64,000 nt of DNA from Saprospiraceae bacterium (GTDB lineage: Bacteria; Bacteroidota; Bacteroidia; Chitinophagales; Saprospiraceae): assembly GCA_016717265.1 (NCBI GenBank), contig JADKFX010000001.1:3112501-3176500 (forward strand). Direction: 5' to 3'. The stretch's first letter is position 1. The number at the start of each line of letters is the position of its first letter. The notes under the pieces are model-generated. The model searched no databases. It saw only the letters and a list, made by a program, of their open reading frames with translations, and was not told the DNA's origin. Position numbers and translations under genes: made by a program. This document shows positions 52,124 through 61,633 of the stretch, in pieces.

Positions 52124-53571
52124 GCTTTTGATTTTGAAATTAATAACAATCCTATAAAGGTGATTAAACCGTTTAAGCCCAAGTTTAAATAACCAAAAGA
52201 AAAGCCCCCAAACCAAGTCTTAGAATTTAAATCTATAATAAAAACCAATATTGGTGCTATTAAACAAACTAAAATTATTCTAAAATTATCAGGCAGAACA
52301 CGCTTTGTGAGGATTGCAAAACTAAATAAACCTAATAATGGTCCGTAGGTATATCCTGCAACTTTGAGAATCACATCAATGATTGATTTATTATCTATCC
52401 ACTTAAATATAAAAACCAAAATTAAAAAAACCAAAGCAAATAAATAATGCACAGTTTTACGAATCTTGATTTTCTGCTCCTCTGTTTTATCTTCCTTTCT
52501 ATTAAATCCTAATATATCAATACAAAAAGCTGCAGTTAATGCTGTAATAGCACCATCCGCACTTGGAAACAAAGCAGAAATCAAACCGATTATGAATAAT
52601 AAAGAAAATGCTATTGGCATATGTTGCAATGCTATAGATGGGAATATATCATCTCCAGCTAGTTCTAAATTATATTGCTTTGCAAATAAATATAATAAGC
52701 CACCCAAAAACAAAAACAACAAATTCACAAAAATTAATACCACACTAAAGAACATCATATTCTTTTGGGAATCCTTTAAAGTGCGTACGCTAATATTTTT
52801 TTGCATCATTTCTTGATCCATTCCAGTCATGCTAATCGTTATTAATGCTCCACCGATAAAATGCTTCCAGAAATTTGATCCACTATTTAGATCTGTGTTA
52901 AATATATTCAGGTATGACTTTTGGTTTAATTCCTTGATTGCATTTATCAAACTAATATCAAGAGCATTTAAGATCATCCAAATACAACATACTAAAGCAG
53001 TAAGCATAAAAAATGTCTGCAATGTATCTGTCCAAACAATTGTTTTAACACCCCCTTGTAATGTATAAAGCAGGATCATTAACAAGATAAATAGTGCCGT
53101 TACATAAAACGAAACACCTAAATCGTTTAATAAAAACAATTGCAACACATTAATAACCAAGTACAATCTTGCAGTAGCTCCTATGGTTCTGGATAGAATA
53201 AAATAGGATGCGCCTGTTTTATATGCAATCAAGCCTAATCGCTTTTCCAGAAAATGATAAATGGACGTGAGTTGTAAGGAATAGTAAATTGGCAATAACA
53301 CATATGCTACCACAACATAACCTATAAAATATCCCAAAACGACTTGAAAATAAAAAAATCCATTTGCCCCTACAGTTCCTGGAACAGAAATAAACGTAAC
53401 CCCTGAAAGGGAAGTGCCAATCATACCAAAAGCAACTACATACCATTTTGAATTTCTCTTACCTACGAAAAAACTTTCATTGGAATGATCTTTAGAGGTA
53501 ATTCGGGCAATCCATAATAACAGTCCGAAATAAATTAATAAAATAAAAATTAACCAAGATGATGAAAGCAT
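52120..53571 (-). CDS. Sodium:solute symporter (SSS family)
   Basis: A 483-residue inner-membrane protein with about 13 helices. The start IFILLIYFGLLLWIARITSKDHSNESFFVGKRNSKWYVVAFGMIGTSLSGVTFISVPG is the usual SSS helix 1-2 region, and TIVWTDTLQTFF and SADGAITALTAAF are typical later segments. The direct coupling to murQ suggests it imports N-acetylmuramic acid, as proposed for the MurT transporter in Tannerella. A kinase to make MurNAc-6-phosphate is not in the pair. The substrate is therefore inferred from context only. Confidence 0.9.
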   Translation of the reverse strand: MLSSSWLIFILLIYFGLLLWIARITSKDHSNESFFVGKRNSKWYVVAFGMIGTSLSGVTFISVPGTVGANGFFYFQVVLGYFIGYVVVAYVLLPIYYSLQLTSIYHFLEKRLGLIAYKTGASYFILSRTIGATARLYLVINVLQLFLLNDLGVSFYVTALFILLMILLYTLQGGVKTIVWTDTLQTFFMLTALVCCIWMILNALDISLINAIKELNQKSYLNIFNTDLNSGSNFWKHFIGGALITISMTGMDQEMMQKNISVRTLKDSQKNMMFFSVVLIFVNLLFLFLGGLLYLFAKQYNLELAGDDIFPSIALQHMPIAFSLLFIIGLISALFPSADGAITALTAAFCIDILGFNRKEDKTEEQKIKIRKTVHYLFALVFLILVFIFKWIDNKSIIDVILKVAGYTYGPLLGLFSFAILTKRVLPDNFRIILVCLIAPILVFIIDLNSKTWFGGFSFGYLNLGLNGLITFIGLLLISKSKA

Positions 53572-53880
53572 TATGAATAATTATAAATACAAAGAAACCT
53601 AAATTTTCTTAATAAAAGTTAACAACATGAATAGGAATGTACTTAAAAGTTACATCACAGACCAAGCTCATGAAAAGAGCATCGAAATTTGCCTGTCATT
53701 TTTGTGATATAGCATTCCAAAGGAGCATACCATATTTATGCATAAAGCATCTAGAAATAAGACAAATCTTGAAAAAATTTAAAAATGCAATTCTCAAAAT
53801 TCATTCTTCAAGCTTGATAATTTCTTGTTAATCATGCAGTAGAATTCTATTCTCTATTTCATTTCAATTTATTTTGCAAC
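53572..53880. other. Divergent intergenic region with a candidate symporter promoter
   Basis: 309 bases without a convincing gene. On the minus strand, TTG (53623-53625) and TAGGTTTC (53594-53601, one mismatch to TAnnTTTG) are separated by 21 bases, the spacing expected for a Bacteroidota promoter. They lie 23 bases from the symporter ATG. Nothing else was seen. Confidence 0.4.
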
Positions 53881-55113
53881 ATGCACACGCGTGTAATTAA
53901 TTTATACAAAGAATCATTTGCTGGTCTGAATGCGAATTCCTGGCTTCTGGCTTTAGTGCAATTGGTAAATCGCGCGGGAACCATGGTCATTCCGTTCATG
54001 TCAATGTATATGACCCAACATATTGGTGTGAGTATTACGAAAGCAGGTTTTGTGATGGCTTGTTTTGGTTTAGGTTCCATTGTAGGTGCTTATTTTGGTG
54101 GTAAATTAAGTGACAAGTTTGGTTTTTATAATTTGATGCTGTTCTCTTTATTTGCAGGAGGCATCTCCTATATTGTGATCTCATTTTTTGAAAGCTATTA
54201 TTTAATTTGCTTAGCAACATTCGTTGCCTCTGTGATCAATGAAAGCTTTAGACCTGCTAGCATGGCTGCGATTTCTTCCTATAGTAACCCTGACACCTTA
54301 ACCCGGAGTGGATCGTTAGTACGTTTGTCTGTAAATTTAGGTTGGGCTTTTGGAGCTGCGGCAGGAGGATGGATTGCTTCCTATAATTACCAATTATTAT
54401 TTTATGTGGATGGCATCACAAATATGCTTGCTGCTGTTTTAATATATTTTAAACTGCCTCGTAAAGAACCGATTGAGAACCCAAGAAATTTATCTGAGAA
54501 TTTGAATTCATCTTTATCTCCATACAAAGATAAATTCTATTTGATTTTTATAGTTTTAACATGTTTATTTGGCATTTACTTTTTTCAACTATTTTCAACG
54601 CTCCCTATCTATTTTAAAAAAGAACTGCATTTAAATGAAAGTCAAATTGGTTGGATTCTAGGAATGAATGGACTCTTGATTGCTGCGTTTGAAATGGTTG
54701 CCGTGTATTCATTAGAAGGGGTAAAAAGATTGCGTTTAATTGCATTAGGCACCTTGATTACTGGATTTTCATTTGTGATCTTTAATATCTTACCATTTGA
54801 AGCATTTACTTTAGGCATGATTTCTTCCATCATAATTTCAATTGGTGAAATATTTGCAATGCCCTTTATGCTAAGTTTCTTTATGAAACGAAGCCAGCCC
54901 ACAAATATTGGCCAATATGCATCTCTATATACAATCGCTTATAGTGTAGCACATATCACTGGTAGTTTTTCTGGAAGCGCCGTAGCAGATCATTTTGGAT
55001 TTGAGATTTTATGGTGGCTGGTTGGGATTTTATCGGTTTTTGTCGCTTTAGCATTTTTATACATGGATAAAATAGAACCCAAATATCCTGCATTCAAACC
55101 TAGCTTAAGCTAA
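53881..55113 (+). CDS. MFS transporter
   Basis: A 410-residue protein with about 12 helices in two halves separated by a charged loop (about 200-220). MFS motif A is present as GKLSDKFGFYNLML in the helix 2-3 loop, and NESFRPASMAAISSYSNPD and GWAFGAAAGGWIA follow in helices 4-5, as in DHA1-type exporters and sugar-efflux-like proteins. The substrate is unknown. It is divergent from the symporter gene and its stop lies 52 bases before the TMTC-like gene. Confidence 0.88.
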   Translation: MHTRVINLYKESFAGLNANSWLLALVQLVNRAGTMVIPFMSMYMTQHIGVSITKAGFVMACFGLGSIVGAYFGGKLSDKFGFYNLMLFSLFAGGISYIVISFFESYYLICLATFVASVINESFRPASMAAISSYSNPDTLTRSGSLVRLSVNLGWAFGAAAGGWIASYNYQLLFYVDGITNMLAAVLIYFKLPRKEPIENPRNLSENLNSSLSPYKDKFYLIFIVLTCLFGIYFFQLFSTLPIYFKKELHLNESQIGWILGMNGLLIAAFEMVAVYSLEGVKRLRLIALGTLITGFSFVIFNILPFEAFTLGMISSIIISIGEIFAMPFMLSFFMKRSQPTNIGQYASLYTIAYSVAHITGSFSGSAVADHFGFEILWWLVGILSVFVALAFLYMDKIEPKYPAFKPSLS

Positions 55114-55133
55114 GTTTGATTCCCCTATTCTCT

Positions 55134-55141
55134 TATCTTTG
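55134..55141 (+). promoter_or_regulatory. -7 promoter box TATCTTTG for the 55165 gene
   Basis: This is an exact TAnnTTTG match ending 23 bases before the ATG at 55165. A TTTG at 55115-55118 lies 15 bases upstream, closer than the usual -33 spacing. Confidence 0.5.
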
Positions 55142-55164
55142 CGTTTTAAATTACAATTCCTAAC

Positions 55165-57093
55165 ATGAATTTCACTGAATCTATAATTAAACTTATACAA
55201 AGCAAATGGAATATATATGTCATTCTATTAATTTCTTTTGCAGTCTATGCCAATACCTTATTTCATGATTTTACACTTGACGATAAGGTTGTTTTTACAG
55301 AAAATCAATTTGTACAAAACGGAATTAAAGGGATCCCATCCATCGTTTCAAATGAAACATTTGCTGGGTATTTTAAAGATTCAGGAAATAAAAGCACCAT
55401 AGGTGGTGGTAGATATCGTCCTTTAACCCTATGCTTTTTTTCCATAGAGCATCAATTGGCTGGAAACAATCCAGTGTTTGCACATCTTTTGAATATTTTG
55501 ATATTTTGCCTTTTGAATTATTTACTTTTCATCACCTTGACTAAACTGCTATCATTTAAATATCCAGAAAAAGCTACAATGATCGCCTTTTTGGGCACCT
55601 TGCTTTTTGCAATTCACCCTATCCATACAGAAGTGGTTGCCAATGTTAAAGGTTTAGATGAGATTACATCCATGCTGTTTTCATTTTTAGCGCTCTATTT
55701 TCTATTGAAACAAAATGAAAAAGAAAATCTCAATAATTATATAATTGCTGGGATTTTTTATACCCTGGCATTATTCTCAAAAGAAAATGCAGTAGTCTTT
55801 CTGGTACTTATTCCACTTTCTTTGTTTTTATTTAATGTTGAAAAAAGAATTGCATTCAAATCCTTCATACCACTCTCAATAGCATCCATTGTATTCTTAG
55901 TTTGTAGGATTGCTGTCACTGGAACTACATTTATCACAAATTCAAAGAATTTTTTAGAAAATCCATTTCTTCAATTTCGTGGGGAGCGTGTATTAGAAAT
56001 GAATCCTGCCGATAAATATGGAACCATTTTTTATACACTCCTGAAGTATGTACAACTGCATATTTTCCCATATCCACTTACACACGATTATGCACCAAAA
56101 AGTATTGCAACTATAAATCTATTTTCACCCTTACCAATTTTAGCTGTAGCATTAGCAGCTACCGGAATATTTCTTGCATTCAATTGGATGAAATCAAAAC
56201 CTCTTTATTCCTGGTCCATACTAATTTTTATGGTAGCCTTATTACCAACTTCCAATTTGTTTTTTTCTATTGGTGCTTATATGGGTGAACGATTTGTATT
56301 TGTTTCATCCATTGGCTTTTGTATAGCAATTGCCGGGCTATTTAGTAATCACCTGATTCCAAAATACAAATGGAGTATATTTTTATTTATTGGTATTTTA
56401 GTTGCTTTTTCAATTCGTACCGCATCCAGGAATATGGCATGGAAAGATAATCTTACCTTGTTTAATACAGATTATTTCCATTCCCCAAATAGTGCTAAAT
56501 TAAATTCGTCACTTGGATTTACACTTTTGGAAAAATACCGAAGTTTGGATGATAAAGAAAACAATAAACATCTATTGGGTCAAGCCATTATTCATTTAAA
56601 TAAAGCGATTGAGATATACCCAAAATATACAGATTGTATATTTTTACTTGGCAACGCAAATTACTTAATTAAAGACTATAAAAATGCAGTTGCATCTTAT
56701 GAAAATTATATACAACTGAATCCCGCGGATCTTTCAATTATGAAAAACTATCAAAAAGCATTAAGAGAATATGGTAGAATTTTATTTCATGATGATCACA
56801 ATAATGCACTGGCTAAAGAAATGCTCATTAAATCATTGAAGTTAAATCCAAATGATGATCAGGCATTAGAAGTATTAGGAAGTGCCGAAGCAGAATTAGG
56901 CTATTTATTAAAATCACTTCAGTATTTACTTAAATCTGTAGAAATTAATCCAAATTCTGCAAGCACCTGGGCAAATTTATATATAACATATACTCGACTT
57001 GGTGACAAAGTAAATGCCCAATTAGCGATAAATAAAGGAATGGAAATTGATAAAGATGTTGTTAAAAAATTGATGTCAGTTAGATCAAAATAG
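55165..57093 (+). CDS. Membrane protein with TMTC-like GT-C domain and TPR repeats
   Basis: A 642-residue protein. The N-terminal two-thirds has about 10-11 membrane helices with the GT-C-like first loop ANTLFHDFTLDDKVVF (Asp-Asp at 39-40), RYRPLTLCFFSIEHQLAG and AIHPIHTEVVANVKGLDEI. These match the DUF1736/TMTC O-mannosyltransferase-type layout seen in animals and some bacteria. The last third holds at least three TPR repeats (ALINLNKAIEIYPKYTD-like units at about 475-640). The likely role is sugar transfer to exported proteins from a lipid-linked donor, but this is inferred from architecture only. Confidence 0.82.
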   Translation: MNFTESIIKLIQSKWNIYVILLISFAVYANTLFHDFTLDDKVVFTENQFVQNGIKGIPSIVSNETFAGYFKDSGNKSTIGGGRYRPLTLCFFSIEHQLAGNNPVFAHLLNILIFCLLNYLLFITLTKLLSFKYPEKATMIAFLGTLLFAIHPIHTEVVANVKGLDEITSMLFSFLALYFLLKQNEKENLNNYIIAGIFYTLALFSKENAVVFLVLIPLSLFLFNVEKRIAFKSFIPLSIASIVFLVCRIAVTGTTFITNSKNFLENPFLQFRGERVLEMNPADKYGTIFYTLLKYVQLHIFPYPLTHDYAPKSIATINLFSPLPILAVALAATGIFLAFNWMKSKPLYSWSILIFMVALLPTSNLFFSIGAYMGERFVFVSSIGFCIAIAGLFSNHLIPKYKWSIFLFIGILVAFSIRTASRNMAWKDNLTLFNTDYFHSPNSAKLNSSLGFTLLEKYRSLDDKENNKHLLGQAIIHLNKAIEIYPKYTDCIFLLGNANYLIKDYKNAVASYENYIQLNPADLSIMKNYQKALREYGRILFHDDHNNALAKEMLIKSLKLNPNDDQALEVLGSAEAELGYLLKSLQYLLKSVEINPNSASTWANLYITYTRLGDKVNAQLAINKGMEIDKDVVKKLMSVRSK

Positions 57094-57379
57094 AATTCAA
57101 CACTTACATTATTTACGTTCGGATACTACGCATAAATCATTGTTTTAATGCATGCTTTGCATACCAGCGAAAGTCCTTAATAAATTCTATTGTCGCCAGG
57201 AATAGTAAATACTTCAGGAAGCAATAATATTTCGAACTTGAAATATTTACATGACAATTCAGTCCAAAATCAGAACGTTTATTAGTATGGAATGCTATCC
57301 ATTAATGCTGATTAAACTTTAAACAAAATAATACCTTGCTGAATTCCATTGAACTCCATGCATTAGTATAAGCTTAAAT

Positions 57380-58927
57380 TTACTTTTTGAAAACTGGTAT
57401 TATTCCAGTTTGTTTTGAACAATTCCATTTAAGGAAATAACTTCCAGGCTTCCAATGATCCCTCCAGTTTAAGCTTGCTTTGTGGTTTTTAAGGATCAAC
57501 ATTGTGTCATCGATTAAAACTCCCCTTAGATCAAACAGTTGCAACTCTATTTCGCCTTCCATGTTTTCAGTATTCAGAATTAATTCCTTAGATACTGGAT
57601 TTGGATAAACATAAACACTTTGAATAATGCCAGGATCATGCTTCGTATTTGTTTGAATATCATTTAAAAATCGAAATACTAAAAAATTAATATTTGTTCC
57701 ATCTTTATAATTGGCAACCATCACAATTTTCCCATCGTCTTGCATGATAAATCCCGGGGTATTATCTGTCAAAATATTGACCACATCGAGACTTGCAACG
57801 CCATTTTTTCCAAAGCCGGTATCCAGACTTCCATCCGAATTAAACCGAACTACAATATAACTATTATGTGTAAGCACGTTGTTTAATCCGCAAACCAGAT
57901 ATTTACCATCGGCTTGTTGAATCATATACAATCCATAATCTACAGGACCTTTAAAATCATAAGTAATCTTGCCTCCTGCGCCAAAACTTAAATCCGGACT
58001 TCCATCCGAAAGAAAGCGCGCCAATCCAAAATCATAATTTGTGAGACTATCCCGAACCGTACCAGAAGTAATAAACTTTCCATCCTCCAGCATCAAAGAA
58101 GTATACGCAACATCCTGATCCTCTCCGAAATCGGTTTGTGTACTTCCTTTATTTCCAAAACCATCATCCAAAGTACCATCTTCATTCAAACGTAAAAAAG
58201 CAAAATTCGCTTTCGGATAAACTCCCGAACAGCCACTTATTAAAATTTTATGGTCTTTTTGAATTACAATATCAAATGGAATATCCTCCCGAGTTATAAA
58301 ATTAAAATAGGTCCAACCTTTTTTGTTAAAGCTGGAATCTAATTGCCCGTTTGGGTAAAATCGAGTCACCAGCCAATCAATATCAAATGAATCTATTACG
58401 GCTACACAGGCAACCACCAATTTGCCGTCTTCTTGAATTGCAACTGCTGAGGGTCCTGTGGATCTGCCATATTTAAAAATTACCTGCCCCTGATTTCCAA
58501 AGCTCAAATCCGGACTTCCATCCGGTAAAAGTTGAAATAATATACCTGTTGAATTCGGATTATTATTGGAATATCCACCAATAAGAATTCTTTGATCTGA
58601 CAGTACTTTTATAAACTCAATATTCTCTTGACTGGAGCCAAAATCTCTGATGATTTTTCCTTGGTCGCCAAATCCCAGATCTAAATTTCCATCAGAAAGA
58701 TATCTGGCAAGGATAAAATCAAATGCATTGTTTACAACATTGGTACGTCCACCTACTAAGAGTTTGCCATCCTTTTGAATTGCAATAGATCCAGCTTGAT
58801 CTTTTCCACCAAAATCGGTATGAACCCAACCTTTACCTCCAAAACTAGGATCCAACTGTCCTGCTTGTGAATGCAATTTACCAATTTGAAAACTTATTAA
58901 AATTAGAATGAGGATGCTATATTTCAT
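57380..58927 (-). CDS. Secreted delta-60 repeat protein with a T9SS sorting domain
   Basis: A 515-residue protein. The signal peptide (1-20, ending KLHSQ) is followed by seven or eight repeats of about 50-55 residues, each with a core like LDPSFGGKG...ADGKLLVGG...RYLSDGNLDLGFG, the delta-60 repeat (a beta-propeller-like array). The C-terminal 80 residues (VYVYPNPVSKELILNTENMEGEIELQLFDLRGVLI...WKPGSYFLKW) form a type A T9SS sorting domain. It is a predicted surface or secreted protein of unknown ligand, standing alone. I saw nothing clear in the 286-base spacer after it. Confidence 0.92.
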   Translation of the reverse strand: MKYSILILILISFQIGKLHSQAGQLDPSFGGKGWVHTDFGGKDQAGSIAIQKDGKLLVGGRTNVVNNAFDFILARYLSDGNLDLGFGDQGKIIRDFGSSQENIEFIKVLSDQRILIGGYSNNNPNSTGILFQLLPDGSPDLSFGNQGQVIFKYGRSTGPSAVAIQEDGKLVVACVAVIDSFDIDWLVTRFYPNGQLDSSFNKKGWTYFNFITREDIPFDIVIQKDHKILISGCSGVYPKANFAFLRLNEDGTLDDGFGNKGSTQTDFGEDQDVAYTSLMLEDGKFITSGTVRDSLTNYDFGLARFLSDGSPDLSFGAGGKITYDFKGPVDYGLYMIQQADGKYLVCGLNNVLTHNSYIVVRFNSDGSLDTGFGKNGVASLDVVNILTDNTPGFIMQDDGKIVMVANYKDGTNINFLVFRFLNDIQTNTKHDPGIIQSVYVYPNPVSKELILNTENMEGEIELQLFDLRGVLIDDTMLILKNHKASLNWRDHWKPGSYFLKWNCSKQTGIIPVFKK

Positions 58928-59106
58928 ATGAATAAATTAAATCGAAAATTACAATGAATTGAAGACATTTAGCAAAAATCTCTAAACGGAAGATCCTTTA
59001 TTCGTTCATATGTTCTTTCAAATCCTGCTTATTAACTATTGTTTAACAAGCAATAGAAAATGTATTTCCAGTATTAACTGTTTGAATATGAAATACAAAT
59101 TCACAG

Positions 59107-59745
59107 ATGAAAACCTTGGTACTTCTATTTGCAACCCAATGTATTCTTTTTGCGCATCCTGATCCAAAAGCAAAAATGCTATTAGACAATGTGCATAAGC
59201 AATATAAGAAAATGGGAACCTTAGAAATTTTCTTTAGTTATGAGCAAACGAATGACAAAAAAAATAAAATAAGCAATTCCGGACAATTACTCTCAAAAGG
59301 CTCACAATTTAAATTGATATTACCGGATATGGAAATTTATTCTAACGGTAAAATTCAATACACATATTTGAAAAATAACAATGAGGTTCAAATTACTACG
59401 CCGGATGAAAAAGAAAATAAATATCATCCAAAATTTTTATCCGCTATTTATTTATCAGGGACTCATAATTTTTCATTGTCAGGAAAAGAAAAATTTGCAG
59501 GCAAATTGCTTACTATTGTAGAATTTATACCTATTGATAAAATGGAATCCATTAATAAAATCAGGTTATACATTTCTGAAAAATCAAATTTAATTGAAAA
59601 AGTGGAATGGTCAGAAAAGAAAGGAAATAATACCATAGTTACATTTACAAAGACTGCTGCTAACAATTTGATACCTGATACCGCTTTTGAGTTTAACACT
59701 AAAAATCTTAAAGGTGTGCATATCGAGGATCTGCGGGAAGAATAA
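59107..59745 (+). CDS. lolA: LolA-like outer-membrane lipoprotein carrier
   Basis: A 212-residue periplasmic protein with a signal peptide (about 1-16, ending LFAHP). The LolA-like pattern is a helix with MLLDNVHKQYKKMGTLEIFFSYEQ, then an open beta-sheet (NSGQLLSKGSQFKLILPDMEIYSNGKIQYTYLKNNNEVQI) and a closing FEFNTKNLKGVHIEDLR. LolA ferries lipoproteins from the LolCDE machine to the outer membrane. The Bacteroidota copy is diverged, so an alternative carrier role is possible. GH3 follows 41 bases after. Confidence 0.8.
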   Translation: MKTLVLLFATQCILFAHPDPKAKMLLDNVHKQYKKMGTLEIFFSYEQTNDKKNKISNSGQLLSKGSQFKLILPDMEIYSNGKIQYTYLKNNNEVQITTPDEKENKYHPKFLSAIYLSGTHNFSLSGKEKFAGKLLTIVEFIPIDKMESINKIRLYISEKSNLIEKVEWSEKKGNNTIVTFTKTAANNLIPDTAFEFNTKNLKGVHIEDLREE

Positions 59746-59772
59746 TTACCAGCAGATTTAAATATTATATCT

Positions 59773-59780
59773 TATTTTTG
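59773..59780 (+). promoter_or_regulatory. -7 promoter box TATTTTTG for the GH3 gene
   Basis: This is an exact TAnnTTTG match ending 6 bases before the ATG at 59787, suggesting a leaderless transcript. Confidence 0.45.
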
Positions 59781-59786
59781 CCAAGT

Positions 59787-61298
59787 ATGAACATTAAAAA
59801 TAGTCTTATTCATCTTGTTGCCAATAACGTTTGCAATTCTTTGAATGCAGATTATTTAGCAGGTGTACAGATACAGAAGAAAATATTCAAAAAACTCATA
59901 CAAAAAGCTTCAAAAACAAAATTTGGAAAAGATCATGCGTTTCAAGAGATCCGGAATTACCAGGATTACAAGCGCAATGTAAGGGTCCGAGAATACGAAG
60001 ATTTCAATCCCTACATTCAAGAAATCCAGGAAGGGAAAAAAGATTTTTTGTGGCCAGGTCTTCCAAAATATTTTGCGAAAACTTCAGGTACTACTTCGGG
60101 TCCGAAATATATTCCATTGACAAAAGATAGTATTAAAAATCATATTAATTCTGCTAGAAATGCACTCTTTCAATATTTAAGAAAAAATCCAATTACTAAA
60201 ATATTTGATGGGAAAATGTTATTTCTATCTGGCACTCCAGCATTAAGCTATGAAAATGGAATTGCAATTGGCAGACTATCAGGCATTGTAAATAATGAAA
60301 TCCCGAATTGGTTTAAAAAGAATAAGCTACCAGATAATAAGATTAACGCAATACAACCTTGGGAAGCTAAAATTGATACCATGGTACGTGAATTATCAAA
60401 ATCTGATATTCGTGTAATTGGTGGGATTCCTCCTTGGATTCAAATGTTTTGTGAAACGCTTTTAAATTATACTGGTAAGAATACGGTACTGGATGTTTTT
60501 CCAAATTTAGAATTATATATTCATGGCGGAGTTAATTATGCTCCTTATAAACAAAAAATAAATCAATTATTCGGTCAGGAAATTGCTTTGATTGAAACCT
60601 ATCCTGCAAGTGAAGGATTCATCGCTTACCAAGACAATTATCAGCAAGATGGTATGCAGTTAGTTTTAAATGATGGCATCTTTTATGAGTTTATTCCTAA
60701 AGATTCAATTTTGGATCCAAATGCTGAGCGCATTCAATTAGAAGACGTTTCATTACATACAGATTATGCAATTATCCTTACAACAAATGCGGGATTATGG
60801 TCTTACCTAATAGGTGATTTGGTGCGTTTTGTGTCATTAAAACCACATAAGATCAAAGTTTCAGGAAGAATCAGCCAGTTTATTTCAGCTTTTGGTGAAC
60901 ATGTGATTTCGAGTGAAATAGACCAAGCCATATCATTTGCTCAAAAAAAGCATCTTTTTGGAGTAGTTGAATTTACGGTAGCACCTCAAGTAAGTCCATT
61001 GGATAATCGTCATGCGTACCACGAATGGTTTATAGAATTTTCAGAAATACCTAAAAACCTTCAAGAAATAGCCAATACAATAAATGACCATTTGTGCGAA
61101 TTAAATAGCTATTACAAAGACTTGATTGAAGGAAAATTATTAGATACTCTAAAAATCAGACCCATCCGTAAAAATGGCTTTCTAGACTATATGCGCAAAG
61201 TAGGAAAGCTGGGTGAACAATTTAAAGTACATCGTCTCAGTAATGATCGAAAAATGGCCGATATGCTTTCAAAGGACATCGTAAAAATGAATGCCTAA
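59787..61298 (+). CDS. GH3 auxin-responsive-like acyl-adenylating enzyme
   Basis: A 503-residue member of the GH3 branch of the acyl-adenylate-forming (ANL) superfamily. The ATP-binding P-loop TSGTTSGPKYIP is at 99-110, IETYPASEGFIA lies in the middle, and a C-terminal domain begins at about 370 (KVSGRISQFISAFGEHV). In plants GH3 enzymes join amino acids to carboxylic hormones; in bacteria the carboxylate and the acceptor are unknown. The ATG at 59787 is chosen over the TTG at 59778. It follows lolA by 41 bases, with its own -7 box in the gap. Confidence 0.92.
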   Translation: MNIKNSLIHLVANNVCNSLNADYLAGVQIQKKIFKKLIQKASKTKFGKDHAFQEIRNYQDYKRNVRVREYEDFNPYIQEIQEGKKDFLWPGLPKYFAKTSGTTSGPKYIPLTKDSIKNHINSARNALFQYLRKNPITKIFDGKMLFLSGTPALSYENGIAIGRLSGIVNNEIPNWFKKNKLPDNKINAIQPWEAKIDTMVRELSKSDIRVIGGIPPWIQMFCETLLNYTGKNTVLDVFPNLELYIHGGVNYAPYKQKINQLFGQEIALIETYPASEGFIAYQDNYQQDGMQLVLNDGIFYEFIPKDSILDPNAERIQLEDVSLHTDYAIILTTNAGLWSYLIGDLVRFVSLKPHKIKVSGRISQFISAFGEHVISSEIDQAISFAQKKHLFGVVEFTVAPQVSPLDNRHAYHEWFIEFSEIPKNLQEIANTINDHLCELNSYYKDLIEGKLLDTLKIRPIRKNGFLDYMRKVGKLGEQFKVHRLSNDRKMADMLSKDIVKMNA

Positions 61299-61633
61299 GG
61301 AGTAGGATTTAAGAGCCCGAATTCTAAATTCGATTCCTTAAAACTTCCGATTTTATAAGATTTCCAGGATTGAACATCGAATAATTAAATATTATAAAAA
61401 ATTTAAACCTGGTCATTTCCTTCAAAGAGCACTGAAATTAAGCCAAATAAAGTCATAAAACATTGATTATCTTAATATTACAAAATATTTTTAAAAAATT
61501 TATTTTGCCTTAAAAATGAATCTATACCAAGCTCCAAGGATTCTCCAGTATAAAATAAATCCTTGCTGTTTAATTAAATACCAGATACTTATCTAGCTGA
61601 AATTCCGTTTATTGTATTAAATTTGCGCCCTCA
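61299..61633. other. 335-base spacer with a weak hairpin
   Basis: The hairpin at 61308-61342 has outer arms TTTAAG/CTTAAA and inner arms CGAATT/AATTCG with an internal loop, and no T run. It may be a weak terminator after GH3. Otherwise I see no gene, apart from the -7 box at 61618. Confidence 0.35.
61618..61625 (+). promoter_or_regulatory. -7 promoter box TAAATTTG for bamD
   Basis: This is an exact TAnnTTTG match ending 8 bases before the ATG at 61634. It probably serves bamD-rpoZ-coaBC. Confidence 0.5.

Noticed and set aside
53637..53831. Open frame of 64 residues on the plus strand in the spacer before the MFS gene
   Set aside because: The translation is Lys/Cys/Ile-rich without a domain pattern, there is no promoter or family resemblance, and the frame overlaps the likely promoter region of the divergent symporter gene.
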